Positions 26,406 to 34,851 of a stretch of 64,000 bases of DNA are shown in pieces; position 1 is the first letter of the stretch, and each line of letters begins with the position of its first letter. The notes beneath the pieces were generated by a model. It was not told the DNA's origin and ran no database searches. It saw only the letters and a program-made list of their open reading frames with translations. A program made the position numbers and the translations under genes. The DNA lies in contig CAWATZ010000004.1 of NCBI GenBank assembly GCA_963784995.1, positions 310,001 through 374,000 of the forward strand, in the 5' to 3' direction. The DNA comes from CAWATZ01 sp963784995 (lineage in GTDB: Bacteria > Planctomycetota > Planctomycetia > Gemmatales > Gemmataceae).

Positions 26406-29311
26406 TGGACCAGATCAAGCTGCCTCCCGGCCGGATGCTGCTGGTCCGGCCGCCGAGGCTGTGGACGTTCCTGGAGGAGGCGCCGTTCCGCGACATCTAC
26501 GAGGTGATGGAGTTTTCGCTGCCCGACCTGCCGGTCGCCTGGCAGGAGGGCGAACTTCCGGAGCGCATCCAGGTCGGCCTGTCGCTGCGCACCGGTGGAC
26601 CGATCGAGGGCGCCGAGCTGTGGGTGCTGCGCGACAACCCGGTCGAGGAGCTGAACCGCTTTGTCCAGAACGCCGAGGACCAGATGCTGCACCGGCTGGC
26701 CTTCGCGGTCGGCGAGCACGACGGCCAGACCACCATCGTGGTGCGGGTCCGGCACTCCAAGCTGCCGCCGCCGGTGCTGATGCTGAAAGGGACCGCGTTT
26801 CGCTCCCATCAGAAGCTGCCCAACCTGTTTCTGCCGTGCGGCACCCGGCTGCATCCGCAGTTGCGCCGCGACCAGGTCCGCAAGCTGCTGGCCGAGGACA
26901 TCAACCAGCTGGTCTGGCTGCTGCCCCACGGGGACAGCAGCTTCACGCCGCAGCAACTCCCCGAGGACTCGTTCCGGCCCCTGGCGGACTGGACCGACTA
27001 CGTCCTGGACCATCAGAAGGAAGCGATGACGGCCTGGATTCAGGCCGCCCAGTTCGACTTCGAGCCGTTCATCTGCGACGAGGAGCCGCAGTCCAGGCCG
27101 AAGAAGGGCGGCAGTTCGGATCGGCCCCGCGGCGGCAAGTCCAGCAGCGGCCAGGGTCAGGACATCGACCTGGGCGAGTTGCAGAACTTCACCGCCCCGG
27201 TCCGCAAGGGCAAGGGCGAGGACAAGGGGGAGCAGGCCGAGGAGGACATCCTGGACGCCATCCCGGTCGATGAGGACCTGGTGCGGTTGCAGCAGAGCCT
27301 GCGCGACAAGGAGGAGCAGTTCCAGGCCTACGAGGGCGGGCTGGACATCCCCGAACGCCAGGCCATGTGGCCCGAACTGGCCCAGCTCAACACCATGCTG
27401 AAAAACAGCGACGAGGCCGGCGTCTGCTGGCTCAACGCCCTGTGGGCCCAGGACACCCCCTCGACCGAGTGGGTCGGGCGCTGGTTCAGCGTCGAGGCCA
27501 CGGCTGTGCCCGTGCCGCAGAAGGCGGAAGCAGGCCGGCCGCGCGGCAAGAGCTGGGTGTCCCGGCTTCAGCAGGCCGCTCCGAAAAACCGCGACATCCA
27601 GGGCGACGAGCTGGACTGGCTGCTGGCCAATCCGGACCCCTCCTCGGCCGACCTGCGCTCCCTGGCGGCACTGATTGTCTGGGCCGGCCGCCGCTCGCCG
27701 CTGCCGCAGCCGCTGCTGGATCGGCTCAATCCGATCCAGCGCTTCCTGGAGAAACACGAACGGCTGCTGCCGGTCCGGGCCGTCTGGCTGGTCTGGCTCA
27801 ACCTGGTGCAGCTGTCGCAGGGCGACGTGCTGGCCCTGGCCCGGGCCCGCGATCGGCTGCTGGAACGGCTGTTCCAGAACGGCCTGCGTCCCGAGCAGGA
27901 CCTGCCCAGCTTCCTGCGCTTCTCGGGTCAGCCGACCAGCCAGCGCTTCCGGGCGGTCCGGCAATGGCTGACGCAGCTGGCGGAAATGGCCCATCGCTGG
28001 GTCCACGACAATCAGCAGGCGGCCAACCAGGGCCCGATGGACGGCTACGTCGATCTGGTCTTCTCGTTCGGCCTGGCCCGGCTGGGCGAGTCCGACGCCA
28101 GCCGGGACCTGCTGGGCAAGGGCCAGGCCATCCTCGGCAAGGAGAACGAGGTCCACAAGTTCCTGCTGGAAGCGTTCCAGTACCGCATCAGCCAGGCGCT
28201 GGAGGGCAAGCCGCACGCCGGGCCGCTGCCCACCGAGCAACTGCTCCAGCTGGAAAAAACGGAACGCATGCAGCGCTACGTGGTCGATCGCCTCCGGCAG
28301 CATTCGCGCATCCTGGAGCCGAACCAGCGGATCGATCCGTATCGGCACTGGAGCATGCGCATGAGCGACCTGGACCGCGAGCTGGCCGAACTGGTGGACG
28401 TCAACGATCGCAAGGAGGTCATCACCCGGGTGCAGAAGCTGCTGCGCGATCTGCCCAGGGGAGCGAAAAGCTCCGAGGACCGCGCGCGCATCCTGCGTTC
28501 GGCCCTGGACCTGGCCCCGCGCATCAGCGAGGACTTTGCCAAGGAGCTGCTGGAGCAGGTGGTGCCGACCTACGACGCCCTGCCGGAGCCGCGCGAGCAG
28601 ATGGCCCTGCTGGAGCGGGCCGGGTTCCTGGAGAAGTCGCTGGCGGTGGCCGCCCACTTCGACCGGATCGAACACGTCCACCCGCTGGTGCGGCGTTTCC
28701 AGGGTCTGCTGCAAGCGCAGAAGGGCGACCGGGCCATCCAGGCGATGGAGTCGCTGGCCGGCCAGTGTTTCCGCGGACTGCGCAAGCTGGGCATGCGCGA
28801 AGAGATCGACCAGATGCTGACGCTGATGGCCAGCGTGATCCTGCAAGGTCAGGACATCCAGAGCCTGGACACCCGGTCGCTGCCCAACGCCCCGGCGTCG
28901 CTGCGGGCGCTGTTGCACGTGGCCGGCGGCTGGTTCTATTTCGGCAAGGACCGCATGGCCGAGCCGATCTTGCAGGCGGTGCGCGGCCTGCTGTTCCGCG
29001 AGGAGCTGGCCTACCGCGAGAAGACCGCCCTGGGCTGCGTCTATGCGGCCACGGTCGGCCAGGCGGCAGTGGACGTGGCCCAGAAGCGGCTGGAGGAGAT
29101 CTTCCAGAAGCTGACCGGCATTCGGGATACCTACACGACCAACACGTACTACAGCCTGTCGCAGCTGGACGTGGTGGAGTCGGTGGTGCTGGCCGTGGCC
29201 AGCGACGACTTCACGATGGGCACGCAGGCCCGCCGCTGGCTGGACGATGACGAGTTCATCGTCCGCCGCCGGATTCACCGCGACATGCGGCAGTTGATGG
29301 CGCAACATTGA
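26393..29311 (+). CDS. ternary-system scaffold protein, main part (972 aa)
   Basis: A 972-codon frame starting at an internal GTG (26393), continuing the piece at 25599. Residues 1-225 are alpha/beta ('LLVRPPRLWTFLEEAPFRDI', 'LPVAWQEGELPERIQVGLSL'); 235-300 are low-complexity and charged; from 300 to the end the protein is almost wholly helical, with TPR/HEAT-like character, suiting a scaffold or substrate adaptor. No ATPase, nuclease or vWA (DxSxS) motif was found. It is the largest product of the operon and precedes the MoxR gene, separated by the hairpin array. The role in a FtsH/MoxR complex is inferred from position. Confidence 0.65.
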   Translation: MHPLMDQIKLPPGRMLLVRPPRLWTFLEEAPFRDIYEVMEFSLPDLPVAWQEGELPERIQVGLSLRTGGPIEGAELWVLRDNPVEELNRFVQNAEDQMLHRLAFAVGEHDGQTTIVVRVRHSKLPPPVLMLKGTAFRSHQKLPNLFLPCGTRLHPQLRRDQVRKLLAEDINQLVWLLPHGDSSFTPQQLPEDSFRPLADWTDYVLDHQKEAMTAWIQAAQFDFEPFICDEEPQSRPKKGGSSDRPRGGKSSSGQGQDIDLGELQNFTAPVRKGKGEDKGEQAEEDILDAIPVDEDLVRLQQSLRDKEEQFQAYEGGLDIPERQAMWPELAQLNTMLKNSDEAGVCWLNALWAQDTPSTEWVGRWFSVEATAVPVPQKAEAGRPRGKSWVSRLQQAAPKNRDIQGDELDWLLANPDPSSADLRSLAALIVWAGRRSPLPQPLLDRLNPIQRFLEKHERLLPVRAVWLVWLNLVQLSQGDVLALARARDRLLERLFQNGLRPEQDLPSFLRFSGQPTSQRFRAVRQWLTQLAEMAHRWVHDNQQAANQGPMDGYVDLVFSFGLARLGESDASRDLLGKGQAILGKENEVHKFLLEAFQYRISQALEGKPHAGPLPTEQLLQLEKTERMQRYVVDRLRQHSRILEPNQRIDPYRHWSMRMSDLDRELAELVDVNDRKEVITRVQKLLRDLPRGAKSSEDRARILRSALDLAPRISEDFAKELLEQVVPTYDALPEPREQMALLERAGFLEKSLAVAAHFDRIEHVHPLVRRFQGLLQAQKGDRAIQAMESLAGQCFRGLRKLGMREEIDQMLTLMASVILQGQDIQSLDTRSLPNAPASLRALLHVAGGWFYFGKDRMAEPILQAVRGLLFREELAYREKTALGCVYAATVGQAAVDVAQKRLEEIFQKLTGIRDTYTTNTYYSLSQLDVVESVVLAVASDDFTMGTQARRWLDDDEFIVRRRIHRDMRQLMAQH

Positions 29312-29786
29312 CAATAGTTCGACCCCTGCCGGCTTGCCCGGCAGGTGAAGGAGGTCGCTGGCTAGAGGAGAGGGAAAGAAAAAGGTTGTTGCTCTGCCTC
29401 CCTCTAGCCGCTGACCTCCTTCACCTGCCGGGCAAGCCGGCAGGGGTCGAGGAGAAAGCGTCTCTGCTCGACCCCTGCCGGCTTGCCCGGCAGGTGAAGG
29501 AGGTCGCTGGCTAGAGGAGAGGGAAAGAAAAAGGTTGTTGCTCTGCCTCCCTCTAGCCATTGACCTCCTTCACCTGCCGGGCAAGCCGGCAGGGGTCGAG
29601 GAGAAAGCGTCTCTGCTCGACCCCTGCCGGCTTGCCCGGCAGGTGAAGGAGGTCGCTGGCTAGAGGAGAGGGAAAGAAAAAGGTTGTTGCTCTGCCTCCC
29701 TCTAGCCATTGACCTCCTTCACCTGCCGGGCAAGCCGGCAGGGGTCGATACCAGGGCCCACCCGAAGAGTTAAGGACCAAAGGACC
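29312..29786. other. 475-bp spacer holding a hairpin array
   Basis: No gene. The interval between the scaffold and MoxR genes is almost entirely made of three 149-bp repeat units (29321-29746), followed by 40 bp with a weak AGGACC ahead of the MoxR start. Open frames through the repeats on both strands arise only from the repetition. Confidence 0.8.
29321..29746. repeat. tandem array of three long hairpins, period 149 bp
   Basis: Units start at 29321, 29470 and 29619 (gacccctgccggcttgcccg). Each unit is itself an inverted repeat of about 126 bp: the segment 'gacccctgcc...aggaggtc' returns as its reverse complement at the end, around a purine-rich centre ('gagggaaagaaaaaggttg'). Units are separated by about 23 bp. 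Units 2 and 3 share 'gccattgacc' where unit 1 has 'gccgctgacc', so the last two are the most recent duplication. Confidence 0.9.
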
Positions 29787-30818
29787 ATGCCTCCCGCTAC
29801 GCACAAGCCCCCGCGTGAAGACTGGACCCTGGAAGAGCTGCAGCCGGAAGCGGAAGAGCTGCGTGCCCGGCTCAATCGCTTTCGCACCTCGCTGGGCCGC
29901 TTCTTCGTCAAGAAGCAGGAGCTGATCGACCTGATGACGGTGGCCGCCATCGCCAGGAGCCGCTGCTGCTGGTCGGCCCGCCCGGCACCGCCAAGTCGGA
30001 CCTGGTGCTGAAGTTCAAGGACGCCCTGGGTCTGGACGAGGACGATTACTTCGAGTACATGCTGACACGCTTCACCGAGCCGTCGGAGATCATCGGCCCC
30101 ATCGACATCAGCCAGCTGCGCGAGGGCCGCTACATCCGCCGCGAGCAGGGCAAGCTGCCGACCGCCCGGCTGGCGTTCCTCGACGAGATCTTCAAGTCGA
30201 ACTCGGCCATCCTGAACATCCTGCTGACGATCATCAACGAGCGCAAGTTCTACCAGGACGGCGTGCCGACAGCCGGTGCGGCTGCGGGTGCTGTTCGCGG
30301 CCACCAACGAGGTGCCGGAGCAGGCGGAGCTGGCGGCGCTGAAGGACCGCTTCTGTCTGAAGGCCGAGAGCCGGTCGGTGCAGGAATCGCACTTCACCGA
30401 GCTGATCGACGCCGGCGTCCAGGGCGAGGTGTACAAGACGCTGAACCAGAAGCCGTGGATGGAGGGCCACGCCAACCTGGACGACTTCCTCAAGGCCAAC
30501 CGCTACCTGACGCACCTGTTCGCCCGCAGGCACAGAAGCGGCCGCAGCGAGGAGCAGAACGACCGGCAGGTGTTCTTCCCGGCCGAGGTGTTCGACGAGT
30601 TCCAGCGGCTGGTCAAGATGCTGGTGCGCGAGGACAAGATCTTCATCAGCGATCGCAAGCTGGTGAAGCTGTACAAGCTGTTCCGCGTGCGGGCCTGGCT
30701 GTTCACCGGCGGCACGGTGAGCCGCGACGACCTGCGGCTGCTGGCCTACCTGGGCGAGACGCACCAGGAAATCGAGCTGCTGCGCGACAAGGTGCCGCAG
30801 CTGCTGGGTGAAGGGTGA
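29787..30818 (+). CDS. MoxR-type AAA+ ATPase (two compensating frameshifts)
   Basis: ATG 29787 to stop 30818 is 344 codons with net frame preserved, but the middle third is shifted. The first break (about 29952) looks like a missing C: restoring it gives 'AQEPLLLVGPPGTAKSDLVL', a perfect Walker A. The second (about 30270) restores 'VRLRVLFAATNEVPEQAELA', the sensor-1 region. Walker B is 'LAFLDEIFKSNSAILN', and 'ALKDRFCLK' carries the arginine. This is the MoxR/RavA class, chaperone-like ATPases that usually pair with a vWA protein. No vWA gene follows; the next gene is a minus-strand toxin. Both breaks are probably sequence errors. Confidence 0.8.
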
Positions 30819-30857
30819 CAACGAGCCGGAAGCGTCAGCGAGGCTGCCAGGGGGCGG

Positions 30858-31154
30858 TCAGGCTCGTGACTGCCAGCCAGCCGGGTTGCGGGCGGTGTGG
30901 TAGACGGCCAGGACGCGGATGCGATCGCGGAGGACGCGGTAATAGATCGCGTAGGGGAAGCGGGTGAGAAGTCCTTCGCGAATGTCCCGCTCGGCGAAGC
31001 CAAAGCGGGCCGGGTTGGCGACGATCTCGGCAAGGACGCGCTGGACCTCGTCGAGAAAGGCAGCGCCCAGCCCGGCCTGGCGCTGCTCGTACCAGTCGTG
31101 AGCATCGTCGATCTCATCGCGCACCGCCGGGTGAAAGTCCAGCGGCAAGCTCAC
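30858..31154 (-). CDS. type II toxin, RelE/ParE family
   Basis: A 98-residue protein, 'MSLPLDFHPAVRDEIDDAHD', with the family landmarks 'AHDWYEQRQAGLGAAFLDEV', 'IVANPARFGF' and 'LLTRFPYAIYYRVLRDRIRV'. RelE/ParE toxins cleave ribosome-bound mRNA or poison gyrase; which one cannot be told. The start is the GTG at 31154, overlapping the antitoxin stop by 4 bp (GTGA), the usual coupled arrangement. It ends 39 bp from the MoxR stop, convergently, where the operon's vWA gene might have been expected. Confidence 0.85.
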   Translation of the reverse strand: MSLPLDFHPAVRDEIDDAHDWYEQRQAGLGAAFLDEVQRVLAEIVANPARFGFAERDIREGLLTRFPYAIYYRVLRDRIRVLAVYHTARNPAGWQSRA

Positions 31155-31376
31155 GGCTTTCTCTCCACACTGGAGCGGATCTGCTCCCAGGTCAGGGCCA
31201 GGGCCGGGTTGGCGTCCAGCTCAGCGTCGCGGCGGGCGAGTTCGGTCGCGCTGCTCTGCGGTCAGCCGAGCACCCGGCCGGTCCTCGCCCAGGCTGTCCC
31301 AGATCTCCAGGGCCAGACGGATGCGGTCTTCCGGGCTCATGCGGTCAATCCCCAGGTCTTTCATGGTTGGGCTCAT
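31151..31376 (-). pseudogene. antitoxin, addiction-module component (one frameshift)
   Basis: ATG 31376 is preceded by a very strong GGAGGAAGGAGG. The protein begins 'MSPTMKDLGIDRMSPEDRIR' and 'LALEIWDSLG', typical of the unstable antitoxin family (PF09720/TIGR02574) that pairs with ParE-like toxins. In the printed sequence the frame ends early after 'LTAEQRDRTRPPRR', but one base change near 31245 restores 'ELARRDAELDANPALALTWE' and 'QIRSSVERKP', ending at 31151 in the overlap with the toxin. An antitoxin truncated beside an intact toxin would be toxic, so a sequence error is likely. Confidence 0.75.
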
Positions 31377-32086
31377 GGCTGTCCTCCTTCCTCCAAGAGG
31401 ATACCACGCCAGGGGCGGCATTGCCAGAGCAGCGGGCATGCAAATGTGCACCTATGTCGAGGAATTGCGAGGATCCAGGGTGCGTTTTGGGCTGAGACCG
31501 AGGGGCTGCTGAGGCTCTCCCGGCAGCCGGAAACGGGCTATGATTGCGACTGCGACAAGGTGGAAAGGTGGTTCGTCTGGTCTGTGGATTGGTCCGGGCT
31601 GGCGGCGCTGCTGTTGGTGGATGGGCTGGCTTGCGCGGCGCTGATGCTGCTGACCGGCAAGCCCCAAACCCCCTGGCGGGCTCAGGAATGACGCGAACTG
31701 GTCGGACGGCTTTGGGGGTCGTCCGGCTGGCCCCAGGACGCTTCCGGTGGGGCCTAGACGGTCCCCGGGAGCCGTCCGGGCTGGTCCGAGGCGCTGGAGG
31801 GGCAAAATCGGTGGTGTCTCGGATGACCAGGTTGGCTCGGGGCGAAGTCAATCTACATCTCAAAGCAGGCTACCCCAGCTGCACGCTCCACCGTCCATTG
31901 TCGGCCGGGCGTCAGGGCTGGCAGGTGAGCCGGGGTGGCATGGCGCCAGTTGCCGAAAATCCGCGTGACGCGGAAGGCGGGTGTGGTGCCAGGAACGGAA
32001 TGGTCGGCGCCGGGCTGTCCCTTGCATTGGGGCAGCGGACCGGCGAAGATAGCAGCATCGAGAACCCTAACCCACAGGAGATCGTC
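31377..32086. other. 710-bp gene-free stretch
   Basis: I see no supported gene. The first 100 bp must hold the toxin-antitoxin promoter (minus strand). From about 31955 the sequence is a duplicated leader also found upstream of the next lipoprotein (see the repeat at 31957-32089). Confidence 0.5.
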
Positions 32087-32089
32087 GTG
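31957..32089 (+). repeat. duplicated leader, copy 1
   Basis: The about 130 bp before the first lipoprotein gene resemble 32813-32936 before the second. Shared elements are a small hairpin (tccgcgtgacgcgga here, atccgcctgatgcggat there), a run 'ggcgaagat' and 'gagaa', and the ribosome site just before a GTG start. The hairpin stem is kept although its sequence differs. Confidence 0.6.
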
Positions 32090-32746
32090 AGAATCCTGCA
32101 ACCCTGGCTCGCGCTGGCGTTTGTTGCCTGCGGGGCCCTGTTCCTGGCTGGCTGCGCTGATCCGCAGGCCAAAGACAACAAAGACCTGGTGGCGAAGGCT
32201 GACGACCCCTCCCTCCAGGGCAGGAAGCGTGCGCAACCGGCTCCTGCCGAGACGAAGCCGACCGAAACGAAGGCAGCGGAGAAGAATGCGCCAACCATCC
32301 CTCTGGACAAATGGGGGTTCACCGCCGTCGAAAAAGCCTGGAGCCTGAAACTGAAGTCGGTGTCTGGCGGCCGCGATGGCGCCAACTACACGCTTGTGGT
32401 CGAGTTCACCAAAGACCTGATGCCCGAAGAACTGGAAGCACTGAAGGGGGCTTTCCCCCCTGCCACTACGAAGACGGCCACTACGAAGGAAGAGCCGAAG
32501 AAGTTTGCGCCTGTTGCAGGGCCAAAAGTGGTGGCCTTCTTCTTCGACGAGGATAATGTTGTTGTCGAGAAGCAAACAACTCTCCAGGCACTCACTGAAG
32601 TGACGGGAGTGAAGGGGGATGCCTTCCGGCTGCAAATCCAAGGCCCATCCTCTGGCAAGGGCGAGGTAAGGGCGGAACTTCGTCTGATCGGGGAGCCGAC
32701 AAAGCCAAAGCGCGAATCCACCAAGTCTGAGCCCAAGAAACCCTAG
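32087..32746 (+). CDS. lipoprotein of unknown function
   Basis: A 219-residue protein from GTG 32087, with AGGAG 6-7 nt upstream. It has a lipoprotein signal 'WLALAFVACGALFLAGC' (lipobox LAGC), a charged linker rich in Lys, Pro and Thr, and a C-terminal alpha/beta part ('YTLVVEFTKDLMPEELEALK', 'PKVVAFFFDEDNVVVEKQTT'). It should be anchored to a membrane facing the periplasm. The leader peptide and linker ('KDNKDLV') resemble those of the next gene. No known catalytic motif. Confidence 0.75.
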   Translation: MRILQPWLALAFVACGALFLAGCADPQAKDNKDLVAKADDPSLQGRKRAQPAPAETKPTETKAAEKNAPTIPLDKWGFTAVEKAWSLKLKSVSGGRDGANYTLVVEFTKDLMPEELEALKGAFPPATTKTATTKEEPKKFAPVAGPKVVAFFFDEDNVVVEKQTTLQALTEVTGVKGDAFRLQIQGPSSGKGEVRAELRLIGEPTKPKRESTKSEPKKP

Positions 32747-32812
32747 CGACCACCCACCCCTGGTCGTCCTGTCCGGGCCAAGAGCCGGGCCGTCAGGCCC
32801 GGCCCGGCTGTC

Positions 32813-32936
32813 GAAATCCGCCTGATGCGGATGGCCGGAACGGTGCCGGCATTTTTGCTGGCATCGGGCAAGCGGAACGGCGAAGATGGCGGCGTTGAGA
32901 AATCGGCTACCCCAACCACAAGGAGAGATCATCGTG
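32813..32936 (+). repeat. duplicated leader, copy 2
   Basis: Second copy of the leader described at 31957-32089, ending in AAGGAG and the GTG start of the HEAT-repeat lipoprotein. Confidence 0.6.
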
Positions 32937-34496
32937 GAACCCCTCCGACTCCGAGTCCTGCTGGCGCTTGTTGCCTGCATAGCGCTGTTCCTCACTGGCT
33001 GTCCAAAGCCGCAGGGGGAAGTCAACAAAGATCCGGTCGGCAAGAAGGAAGACAATCCTGTCGAGCAGCCAGGCCCCGCACCTGTGGCGAAGACGGAGGA
33101 CAAGAAGCCTGATCCACCGGCCCCTGCCAAAACTGGAAAGACGGACGGCGAACCGCTCTACCAGGGGAAAGCAGTGAGCGCCTGGATCAACCCACTCAAG
33201 GACAAGGACTGGAGTGTTCGCTCCCAAGGGGCCAATGCGCTCTCCAAAGCTTTCCACAATTACCCGGGTAAAGGTGGAGCCGCCGAGGAACCGCCGCAGG
33301 CGCTGTTGCAGGCGTTGGCTGCTGCTCTGGGGGAGAAGGACGATACCGTTCGCTTTGTGGCAGCTGCGTGCCTGCAACGTACTGGCCCCAGAGCAGTGCC
33401 GTTCCTTGCGGTTGGTCTGAAGGACCAGAATCCCACCGTGCGGCGTGAAGCCGCCAAGATCCTTGGGGCTACGCACAGCGGCCACATAGCCGTTTTGCCC
33501 AGAGAAGCAGTCGAGCCTGCCGTCCCCGCCTTATGCGAGGCGCTAATGAAAGATGAGGTAACCGAGGTGCGTGCAGCGGCAGCGGACGCTCTGACAAGTG
33601 TGGGCAAGGATTCAGCTCCAGCCCGCTCGGCCCTGGGTCAAGCGCTGCTCAAGGACAAGGCGAGTGAGGTGCGTCAAGGGGCAGCGTATGGCCTGGCTCG
33701 CTGCGGCGGGTTTTCCGAACTCGTGACGGCCATCAAGTCCGGGGATGGGATGGCACGCACGTTCGCGATGAGGAGCATTCTAGGGCATTTTTCTCCGGGT
33801 CATCGGAAGCTGATCCCTGCCTTGATTGGCGTGCTGGAGGAGGAAGACATCGGTATGCGCTGCGAAGCGGCAAGAGCCCTGGGGTCGATGAGGGATGAAG
33901 CAGGCGAAGCGCTGCCAGCCCTGCTGATCGCATCGAAGAAGGAGGACGAAGGCGGCAAGGCTGCCCGCGAGGTACTCCCGATGATCCTCAAGGCCCCCCG
34001 GTCGGAAGCACCAGCGCTGATTGCCTTGCTCAAAGATCCGGAGCCGCACGTCCGGCTCAAGGCCGTGACGGTCCTCTGCGACCTGGAAGAGGGAGACAAG
34101 GAGTGTCTGGCCTGTCTGCTGGAACTGGTCAAGCGGCGTGATTCGCAAGTCCGGTTGCAGGCGTCCAACCTGTTGTTCTGCTATGGTTCAGCGGCCAAGG
34201 ATGCGGTGCCCGCGCTGATCGAGATTGTGCGGAACGATTTCCTGGCGCAAGGCTCTGCGATTAAGGCCCTGGGAGCCATCGGGCCGGACGCGAAGCCAGC
34301 CATCCCGGCCATCAAGGCCGTGATGCTGGGCCATCTCGACAAAGAGGCCGCTGAACTGGCCCAGGCGAAGATGGCTGAGGAGAAGGGAGACAAGAACTTA
34401 GCCCCAGTCTATAAGAGGCAGGCCGGAATGGCCAAGTCACAGGCCGATTCGCTTCTCACCGTGATTCGGAAGATTGACCCGGATTGGAAGCCCTGA
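32934..34496 (+). CDS. HEAT-repeat lipoprotein
   Basis: A 520-residue protein from GTG 32934 (GGAG at 8 nt; 16 further upstream codons are open but less likely). The signal 'LLALVACIALFLTGC' carries a lipobox (LTGC). After a Lys/Pro-rich linker, residues about 75-500 are HEAT/PBS-type repeats ('VRFVAAACLQRTGPRAVPFL', 'VRREAAKILGATHSGHIAVL', 'VRAAAADALTSVGKDSAPAR', 'VRLKAVTVLCDLEEGDKECL'), about ten of them. They form a protein-binding solenoid, here tethered to a membrane. It pairs with the preceding lipoprotein, with which it shares leader and signal sequence. Confidence 0.85.
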   Translation: MEPLRLRVLLALVACIALFLTGCPKPQGEVNKDPVGKKEDNPVEQPGPAPVAKTEDKKPDPPAPAKTGKTDGEPLYQGKAVSAWINPLKDKDWSVRSQGANALSKAFHNYPGKGGAAEEPPQALLQALAAALGEKDDTVRFVAAACLQRTGPRAVPFLAVGLKDQNPTVRREAAKILGATHSGHIAVLPREAVEPAVPALCEALMKDEVTEVRAAAADALTSVGKDSAPARSALGQALLKDKASEVRQGAAYGLARCGGFSELVTAIKSGDGMARTFAMRSILGHFSPGHRKLIPALIGVLEEEDIGMRCEAARALGSMRDEAGEALPALLIASKKEDEGGKAAREVLPMILKAPRSEAPALIALLKDPEPHVRLKAVTVLCDLEEGDKECLACLLELVKRRDSQVRLQASNLLFCYGSAAKDAVPALIEIVRNDFLAQGSAIKALGAIGPDAKPAIPAIKAVMLGHLDKEAAELAQAKMAEEKGDKNLAPVYKRQAGMAKSQADSLLTVIRKIDPDWKP

Positions 34497-34851
34497 AGGC
34501 GCAAGCAGTCTTCGACCGTAGAAGGTAGGACGAGCAGAACATCACACCTGGTCGGTTTTCCCGTTGCTCCTGCAAGGGCCCTTGCAGGCCCGCAGACGAG
34601 CGCGGAGGGATTGGGTCGGCAAAGAAGGAGGGGCGTCCAGCGGGATTTGAGCCCCTTTGCCGCCCCGGCGACCAGCGGCGGCCGGGTGCCGGTGGGTTCC
34701 CGGCGTTTTTCATTTTTGGCCCACGCTTCGCCCAGGTAATCGCTGTCAAATGGCCAAAATGAAAAACTCTGGGAAGGCCACCCGGGGCATAGCCGCTGGC
34801 CCCTGGGGCGGCATTGGATTTGGTGGCGGAGTTACTGCGACAGCCGGTACA
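34497..34851. other. 355-bp convergent intergenic region
   Basis: No gene. It lies between convergent genes and contains a perfect 20-bp palindrome (34569-34588), a plausible bidirectional terminator although it lacks a long T-run. Confidence 0.55.
34569..34588. terminator. perfect 20-bp palindrome between convergent genes
   Basis: The sequence cctgcaagggcccttgcagg is its own reverse complement. It lies 73 bp after the HEAT lipoprotein stop. The zero-length loop makes it a weaker RNA hairpin than a normal terminator, so the role is uncertain. Confidence 0.4.

Noticed and set aside
25599..29311. A vWA domain in the scaffold protein
   Set aside because: No DxSxS...T...D metal-site pattern was seen in the translation.
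26297..29560. A 1,087-codon minus-strand frame opposite the scaffold gene
   Set aside because: Gln/Leu/Arg-rich antisense of a GC-rich helical protein; it runs through the hairpin array, which is not coding. The plus strand has operon spacing and protein-like composition.
29321..29746. CRISPR array
   Set aside because: Units are 149 bp with long self-complementary arms, and the 'spacers' are identical; there are no cas genes.
31452..31863. Overlapping frames on both strands in the 710-bp gap
   Set aside because: Pro/Arg/Gln-rich, no start context, no domain.
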